Shown: positions 46,997 to 58,033, counted from the first letter of the stretch. The stretch is DNA of 64,000 nucleotides from Chitinophagaceae bacterium (GCA_016703625.1 JADJBP010000001.1:496001-560000), one strand, 5' to 3'. Notes: a model not told the origin generated them from the letters alone. Translations and numbers: made by a program.

Positions 46997-47629
46997 TTAA
47001 ATCTTAGCCATAGTTTTAAACTTCCCGATCCCGATCACCTCTTCACAAAAATCATATTCCTGTTTTACATTGCTGCTGACGATTACCAGTTTGTTTTGTG
47101 TGTAATTGCTGATCAGGCTTTGATATAAGGCTATTCCGTCTGCATCTAAATTGGTGGTTGGTTCATCCAATAAAAGAACCGGCGTATTGCTGAAAAATGC
47201 CTGGGCCAGTTTTAACCGTTGTTTCATGCCGCTGCTGAAATAACGGATCTGTTTGTTGACGGCATTTCCCAATCCAACAGTTTGCAACATCTCAGTAATG
47301 CTTAAGGACTGTATCAATGGCTTGAATGCAGCATGAAACTCCAGCATTTCATTTGCGGTCATTTCTTCTATCAGTTCCAGGTACGGTGCTGCGATGGAGA
47401 TATTTGTATAATGTTGTTCGGTAGTGATTGTACGCTGACTGCTGTTGTATTCAATGGTGCCTTCGTTGTGCAGGGTGGCACCGGCGATCACTTGCAGCAG
47501 GGTTGATTTTCCGGAGCCATTAGGGCCGGTTACGGCATAATTTTTACCGGGTAAAAACTCATAACTGCAGTGTCGGAAGATCCACTCCCGGTTAAAACGT
47601 TTGCCCACATTCTGCAAACTAATCTTCAT
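46997..47629 (-). CDS. ABC transporter ATP-binding protein
   Basis: 210 residues, a single ATPase domain. Walker A is VTGPNGSGKSTLLQ (about residues 34-47), the signature RYFSSGMKQRLKLAQAF, Walker B VLLLDEPTTNLD, and the H-loop region reads VIVSSNVKQEYDFCE, where the usual histidine seems replaced by asparagine or valine. Its N-terminal codons overlap the end of lpxA by 11 bases. No permease gene adjoins it. The size resembles CcmA (haem export for cytochrome c), which would suit a cytochrome-rich organism, but nothing specific proves that. Intact. Confidence 0.85.
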   Translation of the reverse strand: MKISLQNVGKRFNREWIFRHCSYEFLPGKNYAVTGPNGSGKSTLLQVIAGATLHNEGTIEYNSSQRTITTEQHYTNISIAAPYLELIEEMTANEMLEFHAAFKPLIQSLSITEMLQTVGLGNAVNKQIRYFSSGMKQRLKLAQAFFSNTPVLLLDEPTTNLDADGIALYQSLISNYTQNKLVIVSSNVKQEYDFCEEVIGIGKFKTMAKI

Positions 47630-48416
47630 CAGTTTCTTCTTTGGTAAACTGCTTGATAATGCCTCTTTCGCTTTCTTTGATAAAAGTAATGATATCTGTT
47701 TTTTCTACACTTTCGGGAAGTTTATTTTCAATGATCTCAAGCGCTTGTGTAATGTTGAGGCCTTTATAGTAGATATTACGGTATATCTCGAGTATCTCAT
47801 TGATTATTTCCTTGCTGAAGCCTCTTCTTTGAAGCCCTACAGAATTTACCCCTATATAACTGATAGGGGTACGGCCTGCTTTAATAAAAGGAGGTACATC
47901 TTTACTGATTACCGTGTGGCCGGCGATATAAGTATGTTTGCCGATCCTGGTAAATTGTGAAGCGCCCCAAAGGCCACCCAATATAGCATAGTCGCCTACC
48001 TCCACATTGCCTGCAAGTTGTACTGTATTGGCAAGTATTACATGGTCGCCCAGGATACAATCGTGTGCTACATGTGAATAGGCCATCAGCAGGCAATGCT
48101 TGCCAACTACTGTTTTCCACCGGTCTTTAGTGCCCCTGTTAATGGTTACAAATTCCCTGATGGTTGTATGGTCGCCAATTTCAACAGTAGTCTTTTCGCC
48201 AACAAATTTAAGGTCTTGCGGTACTGCACCAATTACAGCACCCGGATAAACAATACAATGTTTACCGATAAAGCTTTCAGCCATGATCACGGCATTGGAC
48301 ATGATATGTGTATCATCACCGATCGTCACATTTTCGTGTATAACGGCAAAAGGGTCTATCCTTACATTGTTTCCAAGTGTAGCATCCGGGCTTATATATG
48401 CAAGTGGACTTATCAT
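47619..48416 (-). CDS. lpxA: UDP-N-acetylglucosamine acyltransferase LpxA
   Basis: 265 residues. LpxA adds a hydroxyacyl chain to UDP-GlcNAc as the first step of lipid A synthesis. Left-handed beta-helix hexapeptide repeats run through residues 1-190 (for example IGDDTHIMSNAVI, VGDYAILGGLWGASQF). The catalytic histidine is in MAYSHVAHDC (about residue 122). The C-terminal helical domain has NSVGLQRRGFSKEIINEI and LNITQALEIIE. Its ATG overlaps the restored end of lpxC-fabZ. Intact. Confidence 0.96.
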   Translation of the reverse strand: MISPLAYISPDATLGNNVRIDPFAVIHENVTIGDDTHIMSNAVIMAESFIGKHCIVYPGAVIGAVPQDLKFVGEKTTVEIGDHTTIREFVTINRGTKDRWKTVVGKHCLLMAYSHVAHDCILGDHVILANTVQLAGNVEVGDYAILGGLWGASQFTRIGKHTYIAGHTVISKDVPPFIKAGRTPISYIGVNSVGLQRRGFSKEIINEILEIYRNIYYKGLNITQALEIIENKLPESVEKTDIITFIKESERGIIKQFTKEETDED

Positions 48417-49834
48417 TACTTACCTCTTTGGTTCTTTTTACAATTTGTGCAACCAAAACAGCTTCGGCTACGAGTTTTTCTCCAATATGTATAGTTCCTT
48501 TCATTTCGCAAATGCCCTTCGGATAGGCCTTAACAATTCCATTTTCAGGATCATCGTATCTCCCGGAATTACTTTTTGTTTGAATTTACAGTTTTCTATT
48601 TTCAAAAAATAAGTATCGTATTGGTCTTCTGTATTGCGTGGGATGGCCAGGAATCCCCCGGCCTGGGCTAAAGCTTCTATCTGTAATACACCAGGCATTA
48701 CACAATTACCGGGGAAATGTCCCTGGAAGAAAGGTTCGTTATATGTCACATTTTTAATGGCCACCACATGATTTTCGGTCAGCTCCATCACTTTATCAAC
48801 CAGTAAAAAAGGATACCGGTGCGGTAAAATTCTTTCAATGGCATGAATATCCAGTAACGGCACCTGTAGTGGGTCATATTTTGGAATATCCTGTTTGTTT
48901 TTTATCTTTTTAATATGTTCCTTGATCTTTTTTGCGAATTTAACATTGGACGAATGCCCGGGCCTGTTGGCAATGATATGAGCCCTGAAAGGAAAGCCCA
49001 CCAGCGCCAGGTCGCCAACCACATCCAGTAATTTATGCCGTGCAGGTTCATTCGGGAAACGGAGCTCAGGTTATTTAATATTCCCTCCTCACTTACCTGT
49101 ACATCTGTTTTATTGAATACTTTGGAGATACGCTGAACCTGTTCGCCGGTAACAGGTTTGTCAACCACCACGATCGCATTGTTGATATCACCGCCCTTGA
49201 TCAGGTTGTTTGCCAGCAGTTGCTCCAGTTCATGAAAAAAACAAAAAGTGCGGCTGGAGGATATCTGTTCATTGAAATCAGCGATGTTCTTCAGGTCGGC
49301 ATGCTGGGTGCCCAAAACCGGGGAATTAAAATCTATCAGCGTATTGATGCGGAATCCATGATAGGGCAATGCCACCATCTCCACTTTTTTTTCTTCATCA
49401 ATAAAAGTGATGTTGTGCTGGATATCATAATATATTTTTGGCGCATCCTGCTGTTTGGTTCCTGTTATTTCAAGCGCTTCTACAAAAGGCCTTGCACTGC
49501 CATCCAGAATGGGCACTTCCTCACCGTCTATTTCGATCAGTACATTATCGATCTGCATGCCTACCAGGGCTGCCATCAGGTGCTCAATCGTACTCACCCG
49601 GGCGCCGTTCACTTCTATGGTTGTGCTCCGGTTGGTTTCAATCACGTTGTCAACATCTACTTTAACGAGTGGTTTTTCAGGCAGGTCAACTCTTTTAAAA
49701 TTAATGCCTGTATTGGGTTCTGCAGGTTTTAATTTCATCGTAACCGCTGCACCGGTATGTATACCGGCACCGGCAATGGTTAATTCTTCCCTGATCGTAT
49801 GTTGAAAATGAACGTTTGCTTTCTTCAGCTCCAT
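48416..49834 (-). CDS. lpxC/fabZ: Bifunctional LpxC deacetylase / FabZ dehydratase (fused, frameshifted)
   Basis: About 465 residues. LpxC (N-terminal 300) is a zinc deacetylase for the committed step of lipid A: motifs VSTIEHLMAALVGM (zinc His) and HELEQLLANNLIKGGD, where the broken frame near 49065 hides the later HKLLDVVGDL motif. FabZ (last 150) dehydrates hydroxyacyl-ACP: ILPHRYPFLLVDKV with the catalytic His and GHFPGNCVMPGVLQIEALAQ with the catalytic Glu. The fusion is normal in Bacteroidota. Frames change near 49065, 49020 and 48505, and the end near 48416-48422 overlaps the lpxA start. A TAnnTTTG box touches the ATG. The breaks are very likely errors. Confidence 0.93.
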
Positions 49835-49839
49835 AGCTA

Positions 49840-49847
49840 CAAAAATA
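49840..49847 (-). promoter_or_regulatory. TAnnTTTG promoter box of lpxC-fabZ
   Basis: TATTTTTG on the minus strand ends five bases before the lpxC ATG, inside the lpx cluster, so lpxC-fabZ-lpxA can be transcribed separately from lpxD. Confidence 0.55.
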
Positions 49848-49913
49848 TGGAAAACTATCTCATTTAATTAAAAAAGGGCGGTACTCCGCAAAATCGGTAT
49901 TAACCCTGTGTTA

Positions 49914-52394
49914 CTAAAACTGGAACTGGAAACTACCAAAAATGCCAAACTGTGATTTTGTGCCGGCAAAGGACGGGGCAGGAGAAAGTCTCCATATAAA
50001 ATCAAGGCGCAATACTTTTAAGATATTATCTATTCCGGTACCCACTTCAACATATGACATGCCATTCAGGGTTTTAAAGGTGCCTGTTTTATTATTGATG
50101 ATGTTATTTTCATTATTTAATGAACCCCAAAGTGCTTTAACGGTCCAGAACTGCCGCCATTTCAGTTTACGGGTAACAGGTATGAAGCGGAAAATGCCCG
50201 AACCGATATTGTGTTCAACATTTACACCGGCATATTGATCGCTCAGGTATTCGAACCGGTTCATGAGATTATATACATTGCGGCCATAATAAAAAAGATC
50301 ATTCCCCGGGTGATTTTCCAAATTGGTAAACGGCATGGCCCCGGTAATTTTCCCGCCAAACACTTTATAAGAAATGGTTCCGTATGGAGATATTTTCATA
50401 AAATCTTTTATGGTCAGCGAATACTTGGTATAATTGTAGGCACTGTTAAATACGCCGGAGATCCCTTTACCAAGCATCAATTCCACAATGGGATATTTGG
50501 TGCCCAATGTATACCGGTTATAATCTGTTTCGATAAATCTTTCCAGGTAAGCAAACCGTAATTTCAGGGAGAGTTCAAAATTGGTAAGCGATGTGCCTTT
50601 GTTTACCGGGAAAGCATCCAGTGCCGGCAGGTTGAGCAGGGGTAAATATTGGCGGTGGCTCACAAACCACTCGGTAGAGAAACCCTTGCCGAGTTCATTA
50701 AACACTTCAAACCTGGTATCCTTTACATTGATGAATTTGCGGGTTACGTTGGGTTTCCGGATGGCCAGCGAAAAAATATTATCCTGGCTTACTTCCCCAA
50801 CCTGGCTGATGCCGTTATCTACATCGTTTTGATATGAAAAGTGTAAACGGATCCTTTTGGGAGCCCTTTGCAGGATCCAGAATGCTTCAACCTGGCCTTT
50901 CATTTTTTTATCCCGGGTGCCATAGGCTGCATAGCCATGCAGGTAAACATTTTTCATCAGTTTTTTGGTAGTGCCCAGGTCAAACCTGAAACGGGTACCT
51001 TCCCACTGGTTACCACTTACCCAGTTAAACCATGGGCCAATTTCAAATTTGCCCACTTCACGGTACCCGCCGGCTAAAAATTTAAGATTGCGCTGCAGTT
51101 TTTGAAATTTGGGCATTTCCAGCAGCTTGTCAATGGTTTCATAGATCGCTTTTTCATTTTTCGAGAGGGTATCATGCCGCAGCCCGGTCCAGGCAGAATC
51201 GGTTTGCTGGGTTACAGATTTTTCAGTAGTAACAACTTCTTCAATGTGCTGGTCCTTAAAAACCGCAGTTAATGAATCGCTGTTAATCACAATGTCCTTA
51301 TAGGATGTGGTTTTGCGTCCAATGAGTGTGAGCGAGTTTTTCCCAGCACCCTGAAATCGGCAAAGAACTTATCCCGGTTTAAGAAGATCACAGAATCGTT
51401 GATGGGAATATATTCCTGGAAAACACTGATGCGGTCTATATAATTAATGTTTGCATCCTTTCCCAGGTATAAAGAGATCTTCCGGATCTGGAATGTTTTT
51501 TCCGTTACCCAGGCATCCCCTTCAAAAGTATTTTGCCCGGCACGTTTTGGCCTGAACACAAAATGGTACAATTTGTTGCCGTTAATGACCTGTGTATCCG
51601 GCACCGTAAAAATATAATAAGCATCTGCCCGGTCATTAAATGGGCTGATAAAATCCTTGTCCATCACATTCACAAAATTGCTGTAGATGCTTACATTCTG
51701 GTTCATTACGCCCAGCAGTTTGCTGAAACTTTCATTGTCGAACCCGGTGGTTTTACTGGCTTTTATGTTTTCGGAAAATTTTTTCGGGCTGCTTTGGTAG
51801 GCATAGTCACTCACACTTTCAATTAAATAAGCAGGTAAAAAAGGAACAGCTTCGGATGTGCTGTCGATGTTATCAAAAATGAAAGAGAAATTTTTAAGCA
51901 AAAAATTCTTTTTGGCCTTATCTGCGTTGAAGTTCTTGATATCTATTTCCAGCTTATTGTATGCTTCGTAACTGAAATTGGCAAGATCATACCTGTTGTA
52001 CTGTTTCTTTTTACTCATTATTTTTTTCCACAGGTACAGTCCCCGGTTCCATTTGGCTTTAATGACCACTTCGTTTTTTGCCCCGCCCCTTTCCAGCTGG
52101 ATATTGAGTGTGTTATTATGTTGTAAACGGGTTACGGGTATTTTGTAAATCTCAAACCCGATAAAACTCACCAGCAAGGTATCCTCTTTAAAATTCGACA
52201 GGTTAAATGAAAATTTACCCAAACTGTCGGTTGTTTTCCCGATGCCCGACCCGGCAAAATAAACCGAAGCATAACTGACCGGCTCTTTGGTATGGCCATC
52301 TATTACGGTACCTGACAGGGAAAAAGTTCTTGCAAAAGTTACCGATGCAAAAAATTAAAACGAAAAGGAAGATGCTATGTAAGAGGATTCTCAA
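49914..52394 (-). CDS. DUF5686 outer-membrane protein with carboxypeptidase-like regulatory domain (frameshifted)
   Basis: About 825 residues with the frames joined near 52350, 52225 and 51290. It begins at a TTG with signal segment LLHSIFLFVLIF. The first domain reads SLSGTVIDGHTKEPVSYASV and TDSLGKFSF, the CarboxypepD_reg-like fold seen on many Bacteroidota barrels. The middle and C-terminal parts (ANFSYEAYNKLEIDI, KLYHFVFRPKRAGQNTFEGD, then a long run of beta-strands ending FGIFGSFQFQF) fit DUF5686, a probable outer-membrane barrel. Its position between lpxD and lpxC-fabZ suggests an envelope role, unproven. Confidence 0.8.
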
Positions 52395-52540
52395 AAAATA
52401 ATTTTAAACTTTGGGGTAAGGTATTTCTGTCAAAGGTGTTTTAATAACACGCAAAGGTATTTTATTTTTAAGCCTGTGGAAAAGAAAATGTTAACACATT
52501 GGAAGATATATGCTGATTAACAATACTGATGTTGAAAAGT

Positions 52541-53602
52541 TCAGGCTGAACCTTTTCGGGTTGATTTTTCCATCAGGGCTTTAAGCTGTTTTTCAAGTTC
52601 CAGCACCCTTTTTTCCAGTCCGGGTAAATTGCGGCTGGCTGCCTGGCTCCGGAGAGCTGCAGTGTAATCAAATGCAGGTGATCCGGTAACTGCCGAGTTG
52701 GGGTTTTTTATAGATTTACTCACACCGCTTTGTGCATTGATCCTGGCACCGTCGGCAATTTTAATATGCCCAACAATGCCTACCTGTCCGCCGATCATTA
52801 CATTATTACCGATCTTGGTACTGCCGCTGATGCCGCTTTGGGCCGCGATCACCGAGTTATTACCCACTTCCACATTATGGGCGATCTGTAAGAGGTTGTC
52901 CAGTTTGGCGCCGGATTTTATCAGGGTACTGCCGATCGTGGCACGGTCAATGGTGGTATTGGCACCAATTTCAACACCATCTTCTATTACCACGTTACCA
53001 ATTTGGGGAACTTTTTTAAACGTACCATCCGACTGGGGAGCAAAGCCGAATCCATCGCTGCCAATAACCGTTCCGGCATGTATGGTTCACATTTTTGCCA
53101 ATGATACAGTCATGGTAGATCTTTACCCCGGATGTATGATCGAATTTTCTCCAATCTGTACATGATTTCCCAAATAGGCATTGGGGTAAATTTACTGACC
53201 ATTGCCTACAATCACATGTTCACCCAGGTAGGCAAATGCTCCTATAAAAACGTTTTCACCGATCTTGGCGGTTGCTGCAATATGAGAAGGCTCCTGTATG
53301 CCGTGCAACTGTTGCCGCTGTATCTGCTGGTATTTATCCAGCAACAATGCAAAAGCTGAATAGGCATCGGGTACTTTTATAACGGTGGTTGTAATGGGCT
53401 GCCTGATCTCCTGTTGCTCATTAATTATAACGATAGAGGCTTTGGTATTGTATAGAAATTCTTCGTATTTGGGATTTGATAAAAAAGCCAGCTGGCCTTT
53501 TTCAGCATCTTCGATCCTGCCAAAAGAAGTTACCGGTGTACCGGCATCACCTTCTATGTTGCCATTTATAATGGTTGCTATCTGAGCAGCGGTAAAATGC
53601 AT
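52541..53602 (-). CDS. lpxD: UDP-3-O-(3-hydroxyacyl)glucosamine N-acyltransferase LpxD (frameshifted)
   Basis: About 350 residues, the normal length. The N-terminal uridine-binding domain contains FTAAQIATIINGNIEGD, FLSNPKYEEFLYNTKASIV and DAYSAFALLLDKY. The hexapeptide-repeat domain follows (IAATAKIGENVFIGAF, HPGVKIYHDCIIG, VEIGANTTIDRATIGST); the catalytic His is in LLQIAHNVEVGNNS. The C-terminal helix (LEKRVLELEKQLKALMEK) is a coiled coil. Frame breaks fall near 53192 and 53085. It lies between the HD hydrolase and DUF5686 genes in the lipid A cluster. The splits look like consensus errors. Confidence 0.93.
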
Positions 53603-53675
53603 AATCTGGTTAATGGTTAATTGTTCATGGTTGTTTTTAACAGTGCTTTTACTTTGTACCGGTAATGATAACGGG

Positions 53676-54857
53676 TCACCTGGTATAACAAATGTAATAT
53701 TTTTTAACCTTGCCCATCAGGTTTTGATTTATAAGGGCATTGTCTACTTCCGAAATGTCTTTAACGGTACCGTCTTTAAAAAGAATATGGATGTGTTCTT
53801 CTTCCAGGTTATAGGTACTGCTGCTCACTTCGCCGGTAAATACTAGCCACCCCGCGTCTTCAGTATTTATATTAAACTTAATACATGCCGCTGCAAGTTT
53901 TTCCTGCACCATTTTTTCATCAACCGGGTTGGCAAAGTACTGAACTTTCAGCAATTGCCGGTTAATAATTCCATTGCACAGGCCCGATAATATTTTGTCT
54001 TCATGATGGCGCCAGCCTTTAATGGCAGCCAGCACATCATAGTCATCCAGGTTGCAGAATTCCTCCAGGGTTACCGAATGCAGGGGTTGGGTAATAAAAT
54101 TGTGCAGGGGCTGTTGCGTGGCGGCTTTCAGGTATTTGGCTCTTTTAATGATGCGCTGCAGCATTTGCTCGGCACATAAAACGGTTTTGTGCAGGTACAC
54201 CTGCCAGTACATAAGCCGGCGGGCCACCAGGAATTTTTCAATTGAATATATGGATTTTTCCTCAACCATCAGTTCGCCGTTGTGAACGGTCAGCATTTTT
54301 AAAATACGGTCATACCCGATCACGCCTTCATTTACGCCGGTAAAAAAACTATCCCGGTTTAAATAATCCATGCGGTCCACATCCAGCTGGCCGCTGATGA
54401 GCTGGTACAGGAATTTTTTGTGATAGCGGTCTGTAAAGATCTCCAGCGCCAGGTTCAGTTTGCCGCTGAACTGTTTATTGAGTTCTTTTATGATCATTAA
54501 AGAAAGGTCTTCATGATGTATGCTTTCTATCAATACATGTTCTAAAGCATGACTGAAGGGGCCATGGCCAATATCATGTAAAAGGATCGCAATTTTTGCA
54601 GCCTGTTCTTCTTCGGCTGAGATCTGCGTACACTTGTTCTTTAATTCCTGCAAAGCAATACCCATTAAATGATAGGCACCCAATGCATGGTGCAGCCTGC
54701 TGTGAACGGCGCCGGGGTACACCAGGTTTGCCATGGCCATCTGGCTGATGCGGCGCAGCCTTTGAAAATAAGGATGGGCAATAACCTGGTATATCAGTTC
54801 ATCGTCAATAGTAATAAAACCATACACCGGGTCGTTAATAATTTTCCTGAAAGGCAT
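53676..54857 (-). CDS. HD-domain phosphohydrolase (dNTPase/SamHD1-like)
   Basis: 393 residues. The metal motif H...HD...D is seen as YPGAVHSRLHHALGAYHL, AILLHDIGHGPFSHALEH (His-Asp) and QLDVDRMDYLNRDSF (Asp). QRLRRISQMAMANLVYPGA at the start is characteristic of the dGTPase/SamHD1-like group. Substrates of bacterial members are mostly unknown. The gene is the first of the minus-strand lipid A cluster, 74 bases from lpxD, a neighbourhood I know as recurrent in Bacteroidota. Intact. Confidence 0.9.
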   Translation of the reverse strand: MPFRKIINDPVYGFITIDDELIYQVIAHPYFQRLRRISQMAMANLVYPGAVHSRLHHALGAYHLMGIALQELKNKCTQISAEEEQAAKIAILLHDIGHGPFSHALEHVLIESIHHEDLSLMIIKELNKQFSGKLNLALEIFTDRYHKKFLYQLISGQLDVDRMDYLNRDSFFTGVNEGVIGYDRILKMLTVHNGELMVEEKSIYSIEKFLVARRLMYWQVYLHKTVLCAEQMLQRIIKRAKYLKAATQQPLHNFITQPLHSVTLEEFCNLDDYDVLAAIKGWRHHEDKILSGLCNGIINRQLLKVQYFANPVDEKMVQEKLAAACIKFNINTEDAGWLVFTGEVSSSTYNLEEEHIHILFKDGTVKDISEVDNALINQNLMGKVKKYYICYTR

Positions 54858-55111
54858 TAAAGGTCTGTTGTTTGAAGATTTTTGTTTGTGGTTATGCCTG
54901 AAGCATGACCGTTATTTGTTAAAAGTTGTACAAAGCTAAATAAAGCACAGCATCATTAATATAAAAATTAAATTTGTGCATATCCGGGAAATGATATGAT
55001 TTGGGCATTTCCTGTTTCAGATAGATGAAAGCTAAAAAAGGGATACCCTGAAAATGCCTTTTGATACCTGCCGGCCCCAAAACCTTAAATATTAAACTTT
55101 AAATCTTTTAC

Positions 55112-56663
55112 ATGAGTGTAGCTAAAATTCTTTGGGTAGATGATGAAATTGACAGCCTTACATCGCAGGTGATGTTTTTGGAGAATAAGGGATATGAAGT
55201 ACATACCAAAACCAATGGATTTGATGCAGTGGAATATGTAAAGGATAATATTGTGGATGTGGTGTTGCTGGATGAAACCATGCCGGGCATCACGGGCCTG
55301 CAAACCCTGCAGCAGATAAAAGAACTGAAAAGTAATTTGCCCGTTGTTTTAATTACAAAAAATGAAGCTGAGAATTTAATGGACGAAGCCATCGGATCGC
55401 AGATCAGTGATTACCTGATCAAACCGGTGAATCCCAACCAGGTTTGGCTGAGCCTGAAAAAATTAATTGATAATAAGCGGCTCGTTGCCGAAAAAACAAC
55501 ATCGGCTTACCAGCAGGAATTCCGCAGTTTGTTTATGGCTTTAAACAGCAATCCCGATTATAACGAGTGGATGGAGATCTACCGCAAACTGGTTTACTGG
55601 GAGCTGGAAATGAAAAAAAGCGACAGCCCCGAAATGCAGGAAGTTTTCCAGTCGCAAAAAAGTGAGGCTAATACAGAGTTCTTCAAATTTATTTCCAGGA
55701 ACTATGCCTCGTGGGTTAACCCTAAAAGTGCTGATGCACCCATTATGGGGCATAACCTGATGAAGTTCAAGGTTTTTCCACACCTCGAAAAGGACCCCCT
55801 TTTTTTGTGATCATTGATAATTTACGGTTTGACCAATGGAAAACCATACAGCCCATTTTTGCGGAAAGTTTCCGTATTCATGAAGAAGAAACTTTCTATG
55901 CCATACTGCCCACTGCTACACAATATGCACGTAATGCCATATTTGCCGGCATGATGCCTGTTGAAATTGAAAAAAAGTTTCCGGAGCAGTGGAAAAATGA
56001 TGATGAGGATGGCGGCAAGAATATGTCGGAAGAGATATTTTTTAAGGCGCAGTTAAAGCAATGGGCAAGGGTGACCTGAAATATTCCTATACCAAAATAA
56101 CCAATAACCACGACGGGCAAAAGCTGGTAGATAATATACACAACATGATGGAGAATGACATCAATGTGATCGTGTACAATTTTGTGGATATGCTGAGCCA
56201 TGCACGTACCGAAATGGAAGTGCTGAAAGAACTGGCCGGTGATGAAACCAGTTACCGCAGTATTACCGAAAGCTGGTTTATGCATTCGCCGCTGCACCAG
56301 GCACTGAAAAAAATATCGGATAAAAAAATGACCATGATCCTGGCAACCGATCATGGCAGCGTTCGTGTGAATACGCCGGCAAAGGTTATTGGCGATAAAC
56401 AAACCACTGCCAACCTGCGTTACAAGCATGGCCGTAATTTAAACTATGAAGCCAAAGATGTACTGGCATTCAGGGATCCGCGTGAAGCCGGGTTGCCGGT
56501 ACCCAATGTTAACTCTTCATTTATTTTTGCCAAAGGCGACCTGTATTTGTGTTATCCCAACAATTATAATCATTTTGTAAATTATTACCGCAATACTTTT
56601 CAGCATGGGGGAATAAGTTTGGAAGAGATGATCGTGCCCGTTATAAGGATGACGAATAAGTAA
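55112..56663 (+). CDS. porX: PorX-type response regulator with PglZ domain (frameshifted)
   Basis: About 517 residues; a T run near 55800 and a site near 56075 each lack or gain one base. The receiver domain has ILWVDDEID, the phospho-acceptor Asp in VVLLDETMPGITG (about residue 54), VLITKNE and DYLIKPVNP. After a helical linker the PglZ (alkaline-phosphatase-like) domain has FVIIDNLRFDQW, FYAILPTATQYARNAIFAG, FVDMLSHAR and MILATDHGSVRV (metal Asp-His). PorX controls T9SS genes with PorY and SigP, and its PglZ domain hydrolyses oligonucleotides in studied species. This fits the T9SS cargo at 1-5321. No porY is nearby. Confidence 0.92.
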
Positions 56664-56669
56664 AAAGGT

Positions 56670-56800
56670 AAAAGTCAAAATTAAAAACAGCGGATATATT
56701 TTGGGAATTTTACCCGGTTTTTCAACGCAATGGTGATAACTTTAAATCTTACAACACACATGAGTTGTTAATTTTGTAATGCATTAAGGTTTTGACTTTT
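56670..56800. repeat. Inverted word repeat (AAAAGTCAAAA / TTTTGACTTTT)
   Basis: AAAAGTCAAAA at 56670-56680 and its exact reverse complement at 56790-56800 enclose about 110 non-coding bases; the right arm repeats the word as TTTTAAC. A related TTTTGACTT pair lies at about 29821-29850. The function is unknown. Confidence 0.6.
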
Positions 56801-56823
56801 AACTTTTAACTTTTGAATTTCAG

Positions 56824-57087
56824 ATGAAATACACACAACATAATTTAGACAAGTTAGAAAAGATCGCCGAAGAAAGCGGTTATGTTATCCGTTATGAAAG
56901 AGGTACTTTTCAAACTGGCTATTGCATCTTACAGGATAAGAAAGTGATCGTGATCAATAAATTCTTTCAAACCGAAGGAAGGATGAATGCCCTGACAGAC
57001 CTCATGCCGCAACTTGAAATAAACGTGGATGCACTTACCCATGAAAGCCAGAAAGTGTATGAAGAGGTGATGAGTGTGGCCAAATAG
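56824..57087 (+). CDS. Small conserved-type protein, unknown function
   Basis: 87 residues. A helix (HNLDKLEKIAEESG) is followed by strands YVIRYERGTFQTGYCILQ and KKVIVINKFFQTEGRM, then a long helix ALTDLMPQLEI and a C-terminal helix THESQKVYEEVMSVA. I recall proteins of this form next to porX or MBL genes in Bacteroidota, but no named function. Composition and codon use match its neighbours. Intact. Confidence 0.7.
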   Translation: MKYTQHNLDKLEKIAEESGYVIRYERGTFQTGYCILQDKKVIVINKFFQTEGRMNALTDLMPQLEINVDALTHESQKVYEEVMSVAK

Positions 57088-57240
57088 GCAATAGGCAATT
57101 TGCAATGTACAGCTCAAAGAGCCCTGTAGGCATACTGCGTACAGGCAAAATGCCTGATGATTTTTCCTGCATTTCTGTTTTTCCCGGATTTACTACTATA
57201 TGCAGCAATTTGCCAATTGCTTATTGCCAATTGCCAATTG
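57087..57240. repeat. Inverted word repeat (GGCAATAGGCAAT arms)
   Basis: The left arm GGCAATAGGCAATTTGCAAT (57087-57106) and right arm (57205-57240, repeats of TTGCCAATTGC) are inverted copies: ATTGCCTATTGCC against ATTGCTTATTGCC. About 100 non-coding bases lie between them, including a small hairpin CCTGTA...TACAGG (57123-57145). The right arm supplies TTG words upstream of the MBL gene's promoter box. Confidence 0.6.
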
Positions 57241-57242
57241 TG

Positions 57243-57250
57243 TATTTTTG
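57243..57250 (+). promoter_or_regulatory. TAnnTTTG promoter box of the MBL hydrolase gene
   Basis: TATTTTTG ends four bases before the ATG at 57255. A TTG at 57217-57219 is 23 bases upstream, near the usual -33 spacing. Confidence 0.6.
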
Positions 57251-57254
57251 CCAA

Positions 57255-58033
57255 ATGCAATGTCCCCCGTTAAAAATTACATTTCTTGGTACCGGTACCA
57301 GCAGCGGTATCCCTATGATCGGGTGCCATTGTGCGGTTTGTACATCTGCCGATAAAAAAGATACCCGGCTGCGTTCAAGTATTCTGGTTGAAAGTAAAAA
57401 CACAACCATTGTAGTGGATACCACACCCGATTTCAGGTACCAGATGCTGCGTGCCAATGTGATGAAGCTGGATGCGGTTTTATTTACCCACCCGCACAAG
57501 GATCATATAGCCGGGCTGGATGATGTAAGGGCCTTTAACTATTACCAGGATAAACCCATGGATCTGTATGCAAACTCATTAACAGAAGAAGCAATAAAAC
57601 GTGAATTTGCCTATGCCTTTTCTGATAAAAATACCCGGGCATACCCAATCTTAATATTATTACCATCAATGGAAATGCTTTTATGATCGGCGATATACCG
57701 GTTATCCCGGTAATGGTATGGCATTTAAAAATGCCGGTGCTGGGTTTCCGCTTTGGAAAATTTACCTACATCACCGATGCCAATAAAATTGATGATGAAG
57801 AAAAAGAAAAGATCAAAGGCAGTGAAACCATGGTGCTGAATGCATTGCGTAAGGAAAGCCATATCTCTCATTTTACACTCGGTGAAGCTGTTGCCATGGT
57901 ACAGGAACTGGGTGTGCCCACAGGTTATTTTACGCATATCAGCCACCAGTTGGGCAGGCATACGGTCATTAATAATGATCTGCCACAGGGTATTCAACTG
58001 GCCTTCGATGGCCAGGAAATTCATTTTAATTGA
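57255..58033 (+). CDS. MBL-fold metal-dependent hydrolase, PhnP-like (frameshifted)
   Basis: About 259 residues from the ATG at 57255; the longer frame runs through repeat DNA and is rejected. KITFLGTGTSSGIPMIGCHCAVC is the start of PhnP-type phosphodiesterases, with cysteines that bind a structural metal. The metal motif is LFTHPHKDHIAGLDD (about residues 75-89), then VVDTTPDFRYQML. After a frame correction near 57640, KFTYITDANKID and LGVPTGYFTHISHQLG carry the last Asp and His ligands. PhnP acts on cyclic phosphates; the true substrate here is unknown. Confidence 0.87.

Noticed and set aside
46997..47629. Firm assignment of the ABC ATPase as CcmA
   Set aside because: Size and context allow it, but there is no ccmB or ccmC gene beside it and no specific motif.
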